The translations under genes and the position numbers were made by a program. From positions 269,057,315 through 269,121,314 of the forward strand of contig OY282560.1 in NCBI GenBank assembly GCA_958295665.1: a stretch of DNA of 64,000 bases. The letters are read 5' to 3'. Shown in pieces: positions 22,063 to 33,410 of the stretch. The stretch's first letter is position 1; every line of letters begins with the position of its first letter. The notes under the pieces were generated by a model. It did not search any database. It was given only the letters and a program-made list of their open reading frames with translations, and was not told where the DNA came from. The DNA comes from Tipula vernalis (taxonomy: Eukaryota; Arthropoda; Insecta; Diptera; Tipulidae).

Positions 22063-23889
22063 CGAGATAAAAGGTTTAGAAAAGTCCGGATATTGTAGTA
22101 TGGGATCGTTGCACAATAAATTCTTACATGTTTCAAAACATTCGATGTATTTAGAATCTAAAGTTATTTTGTTTGTTTTTCTCAAACATTCAGTCAGCGG
22201 TTTTGTAATTTTGGCGAAATCCTTAATAAATTTCCTGTAGTAACCCAACAACCCTAAAAAGGATTTAATTTGTTTTTCTGTACGGGGTAAAGGGAAATTT
22301 TTTACTGCTCTTATTTTATCTAGGTTAGGTTTAACTCCTTCACTTGTTACTAAATGTCCTAAAAATGAGATCTCCTTATGGAGGAATTCGGATTTATCAG
22401 TTTGGATTTTAAGATTAGCTTCTCTGAGCTTTGTAAATACTTTTACAAGACTTTCTCGATGTTCTTGGAGTGATGTTGAAAAGATGATTATATCATCCAT
22501 ATAACACAAGCAAATTTTGCCTTGTAGGTCTTGCAAAACATTGTCCATGACCCGTTGAAAGGTCGACGGGGCATTCTTTAGACCAAACGGCATTCGAACA
22601 AATTCGTAATGACCGTTTTCTACATTGAATGCTGTTTTTGGTATATCCTCGGATTTGATTTCAATTTGATGAAATCCCGATGCCAAATCTAATGTAGTAA
22701 AATACATGCACTTTCCTAGTTTATCGAGGATTTCGTTTATATTTGGAAGAGGATATCGGTCGTCTACTGTTTTCTCATTAAGCTTCCTATAGTCTATTAC
22801 GAGTCTCCATTTTTGTTTTCCACTAGCGTCTGATTTTTTGGGAACAATCCAAATCGGTGATGACCATGGCGAGAAACTTGGCCTTATAACGCCTTGTTCT
22901 AGCATCTTCGAAATTTGTTTTTGAACTTCCTCTTTATGTACGTAAGGGTATCTGTACGATTTACTATAGATAGGAATATTATCGATTGTCTGAATGGAGT
23001 GTTTAATTTGATTGGTAAAAGATAAATTTTGTCCATCTTTATAGAATATATCTTCGAAATCTTTACATAATTTGGCTATTGTCGTTTTTTCTTCGTTATT
23101 TAAATGATTTATTCGAATTAAGTCTAAAATATCTTTATCTGGTGTTTCAATGTTATTGTCATTATTGAAATTATTTACTGTGAAATTATGAATTTCAGCT
23201 CGACTATTATTTTTAAGAGATTCGACTTTTATGGGTTGGTCAATAATGAAAGTTTGTGGAACGTTGGAAAAATTGATTACTTCAACGTATGCATACCAAT
23301 TCTTACACTGGTATATACCTTCGGGGATTATAAACTGATCTTTAATTTTCACTGGTTTGATGTAAATGTCGCCACTCTGTACATCGACAGGTAAGTGTGC
23401 GATTAATTTGCTTTCAGATTCTATTTTATATGGTTTTGACATAAAATTTGGCTTAAAAATTAATGGAATTCTTATCCCATCTTTGGTTTCTAAAGTTGAA
23501 TTTTGAAAATCAAGTTTTATTTGTAATTGTTGCATGTGCTCTAAACCGATTAGCCCATCGAAGAAATTATGAAAACTGAATAATAGGAATTGAAGTTTTT
23601 CTTTTGTTCTAAATTCATCTAGACCTTCTACAATTATCTGCTTATTTAAGGAATGAGTATTAAATACAGTTTTAATTTTGACGGGATCGATAGTTTTAAT
23701 AAGTTCCGGATTTACAAGGTTAGGTCTAATGAAAGATTTATTACTTCCTGTATCTATTAAAAATTTAAAAAGTTGATTATTTGGCCCTTTTATATGTATG
23801 TACGGTAGAAGAGATGATTGATGTTTGTTAATGTCTAAATATCCGAGTTGTGTTCCAAGGCAGGTAAAGGAAAATCCTGATATCGTCAA
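22039..23889 (-). pseudogene. pol: pol, part 1: protease and reverse transcriptase
   Basis: A 616-codon open frame. Near residues 40-50, FLIDTGSNKSF is a retroviral aspartic protease active site, with a matching DGLIG flap/hydrophobic segment near residue 110. The reverse transcriptase follows. It has RLVIDYRKLN, TTLDLASGFHQI (catalytic Asp of motif A), MPFGLKNAPSTFQR (motif B) and CYMDDIIIFS (YMDD, motif C), then FLGHLVTSEG and LGLLGYYRKFIKDF of the thumb/connection. The frame ends just after the connection at the RNase H deletion. The first residues overlap gag in another frame, so a -1 shift is likely for expression, as in related elements. RT looks intact. Confidence 0.93.
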
Positions 23890-24269
23890 TTTCGTTTTCT
23901 ACTGGGCAATATTGTTCACTCTGCAAATCGATTTGTGGGTTGTTTTCAACTGGATAGTTAATATAATATGAATTTTCAGAGTTATGTTCATTAAGATGAT
24001 TACCATCATCTCGTGAATTATTTGGAGAATTATTTTCTAACGTAAACAATTCTTCTACGTGAAATCTTGGTTGACCCGTTGGTCGAAGGAAATTATTATT
24101 ATTACTATAATTATTATTATTATTTCTAATTGGGTTTTTAAATTTAGAATGCCCACTCGATGTGTCCATAGGCTGGGGATAGTTATTATTATTATTATCA
24201 TTATAGGGGCCATGCGGGCGATCAGCCACTTCGCACTGCGACCTAAAAGATCTATTGTGCTGGCCCCTG
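23828..24269 (-). pseudogene. gag: gag, C-terminal Asn-rich part
   Basis: Open frame with strong Asn runs (NNNNNYPQPMDTSS and NNNNYSNNNNF) and acidic patches, overlapping the start of pol by about 60 bases. It continues the Gln/Asn/Pro-rich gag tail found at 24904-25765 after the insertion at about 24270-24925. No zinc knuckle is seen, as is common in errantivirus Gag. Confidence 0.75.
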
Positions 24270-24925
24270 CTTAATTATCCGTCCAGTCAATATTCAGGTT
24301 CTTAATGAACCTGACGATACTGCCTCCCGGTACGTGATACATACTATCTGGGCTTATTGCTCTCCCTCCTAGATGTTTACTACAGCATGTAGTTCCGCTA
24401 GAAAGACGGTAGCATTGGAGCTCAAGGACCTCGAGAGGGTTGTCCCACTCCCGTATATTCCTACTCCTGCCCCGTATTCCGTTTGATTTGACTCTTACGA
24501 GTTGCTCGGAATTGCAAATCACCTGTAGGTCACCCAGCTTTAATACAGGAAGGCTAAATAAAACTGGAGGGTGCCTGGTATCCAGAGTCCGCATATTTTG
24601 GGCTGATTAACCTATCAGCCATTCATCTTTCGGCATATGCTGTTCCACCTTAGATTAGGGTTTTTTTGTCAAGGTTTTCTCCTTTAGCGCCGTACTTTAG
24701 CCTTTGCCAAATGGCCAAAGATGTGCCAAGTGGCCTTAGTTACCAGTGGTTGCCACGAGGAGGCAGTACGTACACTTGCGAATTGTGAACAGGTTACCCC
24801 TTACACAATTGTACCCATCACGCAGCTGCCTAATGACAAGACCAGAACAGCACACGTGATGCGCACCCTACTGGAAGGTTACGGAGCTGGTAGATTAATC
24901 TACTCAACTTTGATCCCCCCCTCCA
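24270..24925. other. GC-richer insertion within gag, unidentified
   Basis: About 650 bp with clearly higher GC than its surroundings and without the Asn-rich gag composition. It separates two gag parts that otherwise follow each other. A 107-codon minus-strand frame (24271-24594; IREWDNPLEVLELQCYRLS, then SGTTCCSKHLGG) and an 88-codon plus-strand frame (24721-24987) are present; I recognise neither. Clean TIRs or target duplications were not found. It might be a piece of another retroelement or a captured host transcript. Confidence 0.6.
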
Positions 24926-25765
24926 ATAGACGCCAAACCACCCTGGGGATAGTTATTTGGTGCTGGTTTTTGCACATATGGTCTTAATTGATTGAAATTG
25001 GGTCTAAAGGTATTAAAGTTCGGTTGGAAATTAGGTCTGAAGGTATTAAAATTCGGTTGAAAATTAGGTCTTTGAGGAGTAAATTGATTGTATTGATTGT
25101 GATTAAATCTAGGTTGAAAAGAACTGGGTAAGTTTATGGGTGCATTAGATCTATAATATGTGTTATTAGGTTGTGATATAATTAGGGGTTTAATATGTAA
25201 TGGTTTCCTTATTGGGGTGTTAATTTTACTATAATTTGGGGTTTTCAGATAGCTAATGTTCTGTTCCTTTAAACAGAATGAAAAAGCTTCACTCAGTGAT
25301 GTGGGTCGCATTGCTCTTACTGTAGACCCTAAAGGTTCTCTAATGCCAGAAACGAATATATTCCTGCACATCTCTTCATATAAAGTTTGTTTAGATCTTA
25401 ATACATTCTGATCTCTTTCGTTTACCTTAATGTTATTCATTATTGTTGAATAAATATCAATAATTTTTGAATAATAAAATTCAATTGATTCTACTCCTTG
25501 GCTAAGTCTATGTAGATCTTTCACTAAACTAGTCTCGTTCCTTTTATCACTATAATGATTCACAAGATTAGTTTTTATATTTTCCCATTGCAATGGAGTG
25601 CCATACATATTTAGCACTTCATTGGCCTCTCCTATTACTTTATTCCTAACCGCCCTAAGAATAATCTTCCCATTTGGCGTACCATATAAATTTTTCACTA
25701 ATGCTAAAATTTCTTCGACATTTTCTATAAAGTCGAATAATGTTCGACTATTACCGTCGAAATGC
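24904..25765 (-). pseudogene. gag: gag, central part
   Basis: About 287 codons. The N-terminal 170 residues are helical and charged (ENVEEILALVKNLYG, RNETSLVKDLHRLSQGVESI), as in the capsid region of gypsy Gag. The rest is a Pro/Asn/Gln-rich repeat tail with tandem NFNTFRPNFQP units (about 25080-24980). The frame is cut at its upstream end by the fold-back insertion; the 9-bp target duplication lies at 25757-25765. The upstream gag part is 32258-32439. Confidence 0.85.
25757..25765. other. Left 9-bp target duplication of the fold-back element
   Basis: TCGAAATGC, repeated at 32258-32266. Counting one copy only, the gag frame is continuous across the site. Confidence 0.9.
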
Positions 25766-26060
25766 ACGTATGTGAAGTTAGCCAGAAATTTCTATCCCGA
25801 AAAAGCATTTTCAAACTACGTGTGTCTTTGCTAAATTATAAGGCTATTTCACATATGAGACGTAAAGTTAGCCAGAAATTTTCATCCAGAAAAAAAATAT
25901 ATGGTAACCAATTCAGCGATTTTTTTTTGATAGTTGAAAAAATTAAATGACATTAAACACAAATAAATACACAACATAAAAATCATTAAAGTAAGATGCT
26001 AAAGACTTATTTTGTAATAATTAAACATATGTTTTTTAATTAAAGCAAATTTATATTTAT
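25766..26060 (+). repeat. Fold-back left arm, unique outer part
   Basis: Reverse complement of 31985-32257, with about 25-30 bp extra at 25861-25890. The extra piece repeats the terminal motif GTTAGCCAGAAATTT and so looks like a slipped copy of the tip. Confidence 0.9.
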
Positions 26061-29000
26061 CTGGTATAGCAAAAATAAAAATCTCTCGGATTGAGGCTAC
26101 AGTGTTTTAAAATTGGCATACTATAGGCTAACTTTCTGCAAAAAATTATCAAATTCGTTCCGTGGCAAGTTTGTCAAATATCATCAAAGGCTGAATTATT
26201 TACGCAATGTTGATGATCTAACTTGACATATTGGTCTGGTACGGCGATACTAAAAATCTCTCGGATTGTGGCTACAGTGTTTTGAGATTGGCATACCATA
26301 GGCTAACTTTTTGCAGAAAATTATCAAATTCGTTTCGTGGCAAGTTTGTCAAATATCATCAAAGGCTGAATTATTTGCCCAATGTTGATCATCTAACTTG
26401 ACATATTCGCCTGGTAAGGCGATACTAAAAATCTCTCGGATTGAGGCTACAGTGTTTTGAGATTGGCATACCATAGGCTAACTTTTTGCAATAAATTATC
26501 AAATTCGTTCAGCGGCAAGTTTGTCAAATATCATCAAAGGCTGAATTATTTGCGCAATGTTGATGATCTAACTTGACATATTGGTCTGGTACGGCGATAC
26601 TAAAAATCTCTCGGATTGAGGCTACAGTGTTTTGAGATTGGCATACCATAGGCTAACTTTTTGCAAAAAATTATCAAATTCGTTCCGTGGCAAGTTTGTC
26701 AAATATCATCAAAGGCTGAATTATTTGCACAATGTTGATCATCTAACTTGACATATTCGTCTGGTACGGCGATACTAAAAATCTCTCGGATTGAGGCTAC
26801 AGTGTTTTAAAATTGGCATACCATAGGCTAACTTTTTGCAAAAAATTATCAAATTCGTTCCGTGGCAAGTTTGTCAAATATCATCAAAGGCTGAATTATT
26901 TACGCAATGTTGATCATCTTACTTGACATATTCGTCTGGTACGGCGATAATAAAAATCTCTCGGATTGAGGCTACAGTGTTTTAAAATTGGCATACCATA
27001 GGCTAACTTTTTGCAAAAAATTATCAAATTCGTTCCGTGGCAAGTTTGTCAAATATCATCAAAGGCTGAATTATTTGCGCAATGTTGATCATCTTACTTG
27101 ACATATTCGTCTGGTACGGCGATAATAAAAATCTCTCGGATTGAGGCTACAGTATTTTAAAATTGGCATACCATAGGCTAACTTTTTGCAAAAAATTATC
27201 AAATTCGTTCCGTGGCAAGTTTGTCAAATATCATCAAAGGCTGAATTATTTGCGCAATGTTGATCATCTAACTTGACATATTCGTCTGGTACGGCGATAC
27301 TAAAAATCTCTCGGATTGAGGCTACAGTGTTTTAAAATTGGCATACCATAGGCTAACTTTTTGCAAAAAAATATCAAATTCGTTCAGTAGCAAGTTTGTC
27401 AAATATCATCAAAGACTGAATTATTTGCGCAATGTTGATGATCTAACTTGACATATTGGTCTGGTACGGCGATACTAAAAATCTCTCGGATTGAGGCTAT
27501 AGTGTTTTGAGATTGGCATACCATAGGCTAACTTTTTGCAAAAAATTATCAAATTCGTTCCGTGGCAAGTTTGTCAAATATCATCAAAGGCTGAATTATT
27601 TACGCAATGTTGGTGATTTAACTTCACATATTGGTCTGGTACGGCGATACTAAAAATCTCTCGGATTGAGGCTATAGTGTTTTGAGATTGGCATACCATA
27701 GGCTAACTTTTTGCAAAAAATTATCAAATTCGTTCCGTGGCAAGTTTGTCAAATATCATCAAAGGCTGAATTATTTGCGCAATGTTGATCATCTAACTTG
27801 ACATATTCGTCTGGTACGGCGATACTAAAAATCTCTCGGATTGAGGCTATAGTGTTTTGAGATTGGCATACCATAGGCTAACTTTTTGCAAAAAATTATC
27901 AAATTCGTTCCGTGGCAAGTTTGTCAAATATCATCAAAGGCTGAATTATTTACGCAATGTTGATGATTTAACTTCACATATTGGTCTGGTACGGCGATAC
28001 TAAAAATCTCTCGGATTGTGGCTACAGTGTTTTGAGATTGGCATACCATAGGCTAACTTTTTGCAAAAAATTATCAAATTCGTTCCGTGGCAAGTTTGTC
28101 AAATATCATAAAAGGCTGAATTATTTGCGCAATGTTGATCATCTTACTTGACATATTCGTCTGGTACGGCGATACTAAAAATCTCTCGGATTGAGGCTAT
28201 AGTGTTTTGAGATTGGCATACCATAGGCTAACTTTTTGCAAAAAATTATCAAATTCGTTCCGTGGCAAGTTTGTCAAATATCATCAAAGGCTGAATTATT
28301 TACGCAATGTTGATGATTTAACTTCACATATTGGTCTGGTACGGCGATACTGAAAATCTCTCGGATTGTGGCTACAGTGTTTTGAGATTGGCATACCATA
28401 GGCTAACTTTTTGCAAAAAATTATCAAATTCGTTCAGTGGCAAGTTTGTCAAATATCATCAAAGACTGAATTATTTGCGCAATGTTGATCACCTTACTTG
28501 ACATATTCGTCTGGTACGGCGATACTAAAAATCTCTCGGATTGAGGCTACAGTGTTTTGAGATTGGCATACCATAGGCTAACTTTTTGCAAAAAATTATC
28601 AAATTCGTTCCGTGGCAAGTTTGTCAAATATCATCAAAGGCTGAATTATTTGCGCAATGTTGATCATCTAACTTGACATATTCGTCTGGTACGGCGATAC
28701 TAAAAATCTCTCGGATTGAGGCTATAGTGTTTTGAGATTGGCATACCATAGGCTAACTTTTTGCAAAAAATTATCAAATTCGTTCCGTGGCAAGTTTGTC
28801 AAATATCATCAAAGGCTGAATTATTTACGCAATGTTGATGATTTAACTTCACATATTGGTCTGGTACGGCGATACTGAAAATCTCTCGGATTGTGGCTAC
28901 AGTGTTTTGAGATTGGCATACCATAGGCTAACTTTTTGCAAAAAATTATCAAATTCGTTCAGTGGCAAGTTTGTCAAATATCATCAAAGACTGAATTATT

Positions 29001-30053
29001 TGCGCAATGTTGATCACCTTACTTGACATATTCGTCTGGTACGGCGATACTAAAAATCTCTCGGATTGAGGCTACAGTGTTTTGAGAGTGGCATACCATA
29101 GGCTAACTTTCTGCAAAAAATTATCAAATTCGTTCCGTGGCAAGTTTGTCAAATATCATCAAAGGCTGAATTATTTACGCAATGTTGATGATTTAACTTC
29201 ACATATTCGTCTGGTACGGCGATACTAAAAATCTCTCGGATTGAGGCTACAGTGTTTTGAGATTGGCATACCATAGGCTAACTTTTTGCAAAAAAATATC
29301 AAATTCGTTCAGTGGCAAGTTTGTCAAATATCATCAAAGACTGAATTATTTGCGCAATGTTGATGATCTAACTTGACATATTGGTCTGGTACGGCGATAC
29401 TAAAAATCTCTCGGATTGTGGCTACAGTGTTTTGAGATTGGCATACCATAGGCTAACTTTTTGCAAAAAATTATCAAATTCGTTCCGTGGCAAGTTTGTC
29501 AAATATCATCAAAGGCTGAATTGTTTGCGCAATGTTGATCATTTAACTTGACATATTCGTCTGGTACGGCGATACTAAAAATCTCTCGGATTGAGGCTAC
29601 AGTGTTTTGAGATTGGCATACCATAGGCTAACTTTTTGCAAAAAATTATCAAATTCGTTCCGTGGCAAGTTTGTCAAATATCATCAAAAGCTGAATTATT
29701 TACGCAATGTTGATGATTTAACTTCACATATTCGTCTGGTACGGCGATACTAAAAATCTCGCGGATTCAGGCTACAGTGTTTTGAGATTGGCATACCATA
29801 GGCTAACTTTTTGCAAAAATTATCAAATTCGTTCCGTGGCAAGTTTGCCAAATATCATCTAAGGCTGAATTATTTACGCAATGTTGATGATTTAACTTCA
29901 CATATTCGTCTGGTACGGCGATACTAAAAATCTCGCGGATTCAGGCTACAGTGTTTTGAGATTGGCATACCATAGGCTAACTTTTTGCAAAAATTATCAA
30001 ATTCGTTCCGTGGCAAGTTTGCCAAATATCATCAAAGGCTGAATTATTTACCC
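26061..30053 (+). repeat. 175-bp tandem array, about 23 units (left arm)
   Basis: The marker ATCTCTCGGATT recurs every 175 bp from 26081 to 29940. Units fall into classes that differ, for example, at ACTTGACATATTCGT, ACTTGACATATTGGT and ACTTCACATATTGGT. The last two units have a 1-base deletion and CTCGCGG. No open frame is maintained. Confidence 0.97.
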
Positions 30054-30640
30054 AGTTTTCACCCTAATCCATATATTTTTAAAAATATCATCAATACCAC
30101 CCAACTCAGAAACCAAAATAGACCTTTTAATAAGAAATGCAACACCACCACCATCAACCTTCTCAGTAATAGTAAAGTTCCTATCTTAAATATGCGAGTT
30201 TACAACACAATTATTCTTCACAACAGTTTTACATTATTTACTTTACTTCGTGTTAGCATCGTTCAAGATAGCGTTAGCTTCAGGGCTTTAGTATTTACTG
30301 TCAAATTATGACCTATTCCATGAGAGTTCGCAGCATACCGCGAAGTTTTTCCGCGATGTTTTCCGCGAAGTTTTTCCGCGATGTTTTCCGCGAGGATTTC
30401 CTTTGATGTTTTCAGTAAGTCTTGCGCGTGTTTTTCGCGAGGTGATAAGCTTACTTCTGACAAAAAATAATTGAAATCGTTCCGTCGCAAGTTACTATAA
30501 ACATCGGCTAACTTTCGTATTTTGTTTAAGTATAGAACCGAAATCGTTAATCATTCGGAACGTTATTGTTGTTTACTAGTTTAGTTTAATTTAAAAATAT
30601 TGTATCTATATAGGATAATTAATTTTTAATTACTTCATAT
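30054..30640. other. Loop of the fold-back element
   Basis: Non-repetitive spacer between the opposed arrays. It holds small frames (108 codons + at 29985-30311; 75 codons - at 30263-30490) without recognisable motifs, and the short GC-rich repeat at 30338-30400. In complete FB elements an autonomous gene may occupy this position; none is present here. Confidence 0.7.
30338..30400. repeat. 25-bp tandem repeat in the loop
   Basis: CCGCGAAGTTTTTCCGCGAT recurs at 30338 and 30363, followed by degenerate CCGCGAGG copies. Confidence 0.85.
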
Positions 30641-31984
30641 ACTATACACATATTTGACAAACTTGTCACTGAACGAATTTGATAATTTTTAGCATAAAGT
30701 TAGCCTATAGTATGCCAATCTCAAAACACTATAGCCTCAATCCGAGAGATTTTTAGTATCGCCTTACCAGATGAATATGTGAAGTTAGATGATCAACATT
30801 GCGTAAATAATTCAGCCTTTGATGATATTTGACAAACTTGTCACGGAACGAATTTGATAATTTTTATCATAAAGTTAGCCTATAGTATGCCAATCTCAAA
30901 ACACTATAGCCTCAATCCGAGAGGTTTTTAGTATCGCCGTACCAGACGAATATGTGAAGTTAAACTATCAACATTGCGTAAATAATTCAGCTTTTGATGA
31001 TATTTGACAAACTTGCCACAGAACGAATTTAATAATTTCTTGCAAAAAGTTAGCCTATAGTATGCCAATCTCAAAACACTATAACCTCAATCCGAGAGAT
31101 TTTTAGTATCGCCGTACCAGACGAATATGTGAAGTTAAATTATCAACATTGAGTAAATAATTCAGCCTTTGATGATATTTGACAAACTTGTCACGGAACG
31201 AATTTGATAATTTCTTGCATAAAGTTAGCCTATAGTATGCCAATCTCAAAACACTATAACCTCAGTCCGAGAGGTTTTTAGTATCGCCTTACCAGACGAA
31301 TATGTGAAGTTAGATCATTAACATTGCGTAAATAATTCAGCCTTTGATGATATTTGACAAACTTGTCACGGAACGAATTTGATAATTTCTTGCATAAAGT
31401 TAGCCTATAGTATGCCAATCTCAAAACACTATAACCCCAGTCCGAGAGGTTTTTAGTATCGCCTTACCAGACGAATATGTGAAGTTAGATCTTCAATATT
31501 GCGCAAATAATTCAGCCTTTGATGATATTTGACAAACTTGTCACGGAACGAATTTGATAATTTTTTGCATAAAGTTAGCCTATGGTATCAATCTCAAAAC
31601 ACTATAGCCTCAATCTGAGAGATTTTTAGTATCGCCGTACCAGACGAATATGTGAAGTTAAACTATCAACATTGCGTAAATAATTCAGCTTTTGATGATA
31701 TTTGACAAACTTGTCACGGAACGAATTTGATAATTTTTTGCAAAAAGTTAGCCTATGGTATGCCAATCTCAAAACACTATAGCCTAAATCCGAGAGATTT
31801 TTAGTATCGCCTTACCAGACGAATATGTGAAGTTAAACTATCAACATTGTGTAAATAATTCAGCCTTTGATGATATTTGACAAACTTGCCACAGAACGAA
31901 TTTGATAATTTTTTGCAAAAAGTTAGCCTATAGTATGCCAATCTCAAAACACTGTAGCCTCAATCCGAGAGATTTTTATTTTTG
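30641..31984 (-). repeat. 175-bp tandem array, 8 units (right arm)
   Basis: The reverse marker AATCCGAGAGAT recurs at about 30740, 30916, 31090, 31266, 31440, 31613, 31788 and 31963. These copies share arm-specific variants (for example AGCATAAAGTTAGCC and CTATAACCTCA) not seen in the left array. Confidence 0.95.
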
Positions 31985-32257
31985 CTATACCAGATAAATA
32001 TAAATTTACTTTAATTAAAAAACATATGTATAATTATTACAAAATAAGTCTTTAGCAACTTACTTTAATGATTTTTATTTTGTGTATTTATTTGTGTTTA
32101 ATGTCATTTAATTTTTTTAATTATCAAAAAAAAATCGCTGAATTGGTTACCATATATTTTTTTCTCATACGTGAAATAGCCTTATAATTTAGCAAAGACA
32201 CACGTAGTTTGAAAAAGCCTTTTCGGGATAGAAATTTCTGGCTAACTTCACATACAT
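31985..32257 (-). repeat. Fold-back right arm, unique outer part
   Basis: Inverted partner of 25766-26060, ending ...GGCTAACTTCACATACAT. Confidence 0.9.
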
Positions 32258-32439
32258 TCGAAATGCGGTAAGTCTTTGATGGCATCTGGTATCCTAAGCT
32301 GATCTAACTGTTCTTTAACATTCATCTTTGTATAATTACTTGGGTAGTTTAACTTAATATCTACTAAATCTCTAAAACTATATGCTTCTGTCGAATGAGA
32401 ATTATTGCACTTATTTAAAATTCTAAATTTAAAGGACAT
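32258..32439 (-). pseudogene. gag: gag, N-terminal part
   Basis: About 60 codons from an ATG at 32437-32439 (minus strand), including DLVDIKLNYPSNYTK and VKEQLDQLRIPDAI. It stops at the fold-back insertion; the frame resumes at 25765. The first 9 bases (32258-32266) are the right target duplication. The leader between it and the LTR (32440-32910) has no long frame. Confidence 0.75.
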
Positions 32440-32910
32440 GAACAGGGATGAATATACTCAATAAATATAATTTGTAAAAATATTGTCGCTTACCAGAACA
32501 AGTACAGCTGCATGATCCTTGGCTTATCTGTCCGATATTCTCTCGGATGTCTTCACCACTTTGATGTCGATGCACAATGAATGCACAATATTTAGCACTT
32601 TTTATATTTATTAATGAGTTCAATGTTTTTCATTCGACTGTTCGTTGTATTTTATTCACTCACAAATGCTTTATAAATTTCGCATTTATTTTCTTATTAA
32701 TCACTTAATTTTTTTTCTTTAATATTCTTAATCACTTAATTTGATAAAAAAAAAATTGACTGAGAGAACTTATTACTATTAACACACAAAAAAAAATTTT
32801 ATTAAAATTTTTTTATTATTTTTTTCTTGATTTGACTTTTTACTTTTTATTTATTACATTTTACGTTTTATTTATTAAATTTTACTTTTAGAGATCCTAT
32901 TGAAATAGGA

Positions 32911-32928
32911 AATCCTATCAACTACGCC
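32911..32928 (-). other. Primer-binding site
   Basis: Directly next to the 5' LTR the minus strand reads GGCGTAGTTGATAGGATT. It resembles the tRNA-Ser-type site of the 17.6/297/ZAM branch (GGCGCAGTCGGTAGG), with C/T and G/A changes. Confidence 0.65.
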
Positions 32929-33410
32929 AATTATATTTTTGAACTTTAACTTTTATTAATTTTATTACATTTATTCGTTATTATTATTTTTTATAATTTT
33001 ATTCAGTAAATCTTTATTAGTTTAATTTATAATTTTATTGTTCTTAATCTACTTAAATTTACTTAATTACCGATGTACTATTATTTTTGTCGATATGCCC
33101 TCGACAAAATGCAAATACAATCTGAATCTAATGTGGAAATTATTATCTATAAAAAATACGGTTTTGTCTACGTTAACACAATTTATTGTGTGAAAATATA
33201 ATTTGAAATATGATTAGATTCTTAATATAAACATTTATACGATTTTATGAAATATGATTTTATATAAACTATTTAGAATTTCCATGTATAATGGAAATGT
33301 GATTTTAAAATAAAGAAATATAAAATATTTGGAATTTATGAAATATGATTTTAAAATAAATGTTGCTTGGGTTGTTGTTGTTGTTGTTGGACATCCGGGA
33401 TGTCGTAACT
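32929..33410 (-). repeat. 5' LTR of the errantivirus-type element
   Basis: 482 bp, no difference seen from 18434-18915. It would contain the promoter; a TATA box was not confidently placed. Confidence 0.95.

Larger units (their letters stand above)
25766..32257. mobile_element. Fold-back (FB-like) DNA element, 6492 bp, non-autonomous
   Basis: The ends are inverted repeats (AYGTATGTGAAGTTAGCC). Each end has a unique outer part of 270-295 bp and then an array of 175-bp units. The arrays run in opposite directions: about 23 copies on the left and 8 on the right, around a loop of about 590 bp. No transposase is encoded. Inverted arms made of tandem subrepeats and a 9-bp target duplication are the hallmarks of Drosophila fold-back (FB) elements, which are thought to be mobilised by MULE-type enzymes. 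The family assignment is by structure only. The element sits in gag of a provirus with identical LTRs, so it is younger still. Confidence 0.92.
18434..33410 (-). mobile_element. Errantivirus-type Ty3/gypsy provirus with nested insertions
   Basis: An LTR retroelement on the minus strand. The 5' LTR is 32929-33410 and the 3' LTR 18434-18915, each 482 bp and identical by eye. They start AGTTA and end AATT, as usual in insect errantiviruses. Flanking CGCG (18430-18433 and 33411-33414) is a 4-bp target duplication. Gene order 5' to 3' is gag, protease-RT-RNase H-integrase, env. Coding breaks: a 6.49-kb fold-back insertion and a GC-richer insertion in gag, a small deletion in RNase H, and frameshifts in env. 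It cannot be autonomous. Identical LTRs imply recent arrival, so it may have been copied in trans or the breaks may be partly assembly error. Confidence 0.95.

Noticed and set aside
22600..23900. Minus-strand env or second element hidden in pol antisense
   Set aside because: All plus-strand frames in this region are short shadows of the long minus-strand pol frame.
24059..24274. Ile-rich plus-strand frame
   Set aside because: Antisense of the Asn-rich gag tail (AAT/ATT runs).
26061..30053. Regular repeats considered as a CRISPR array
   Set aside because: Units are 175 bp with no spacer/repeat division, in a eukaryotic transposon with inverted arms.
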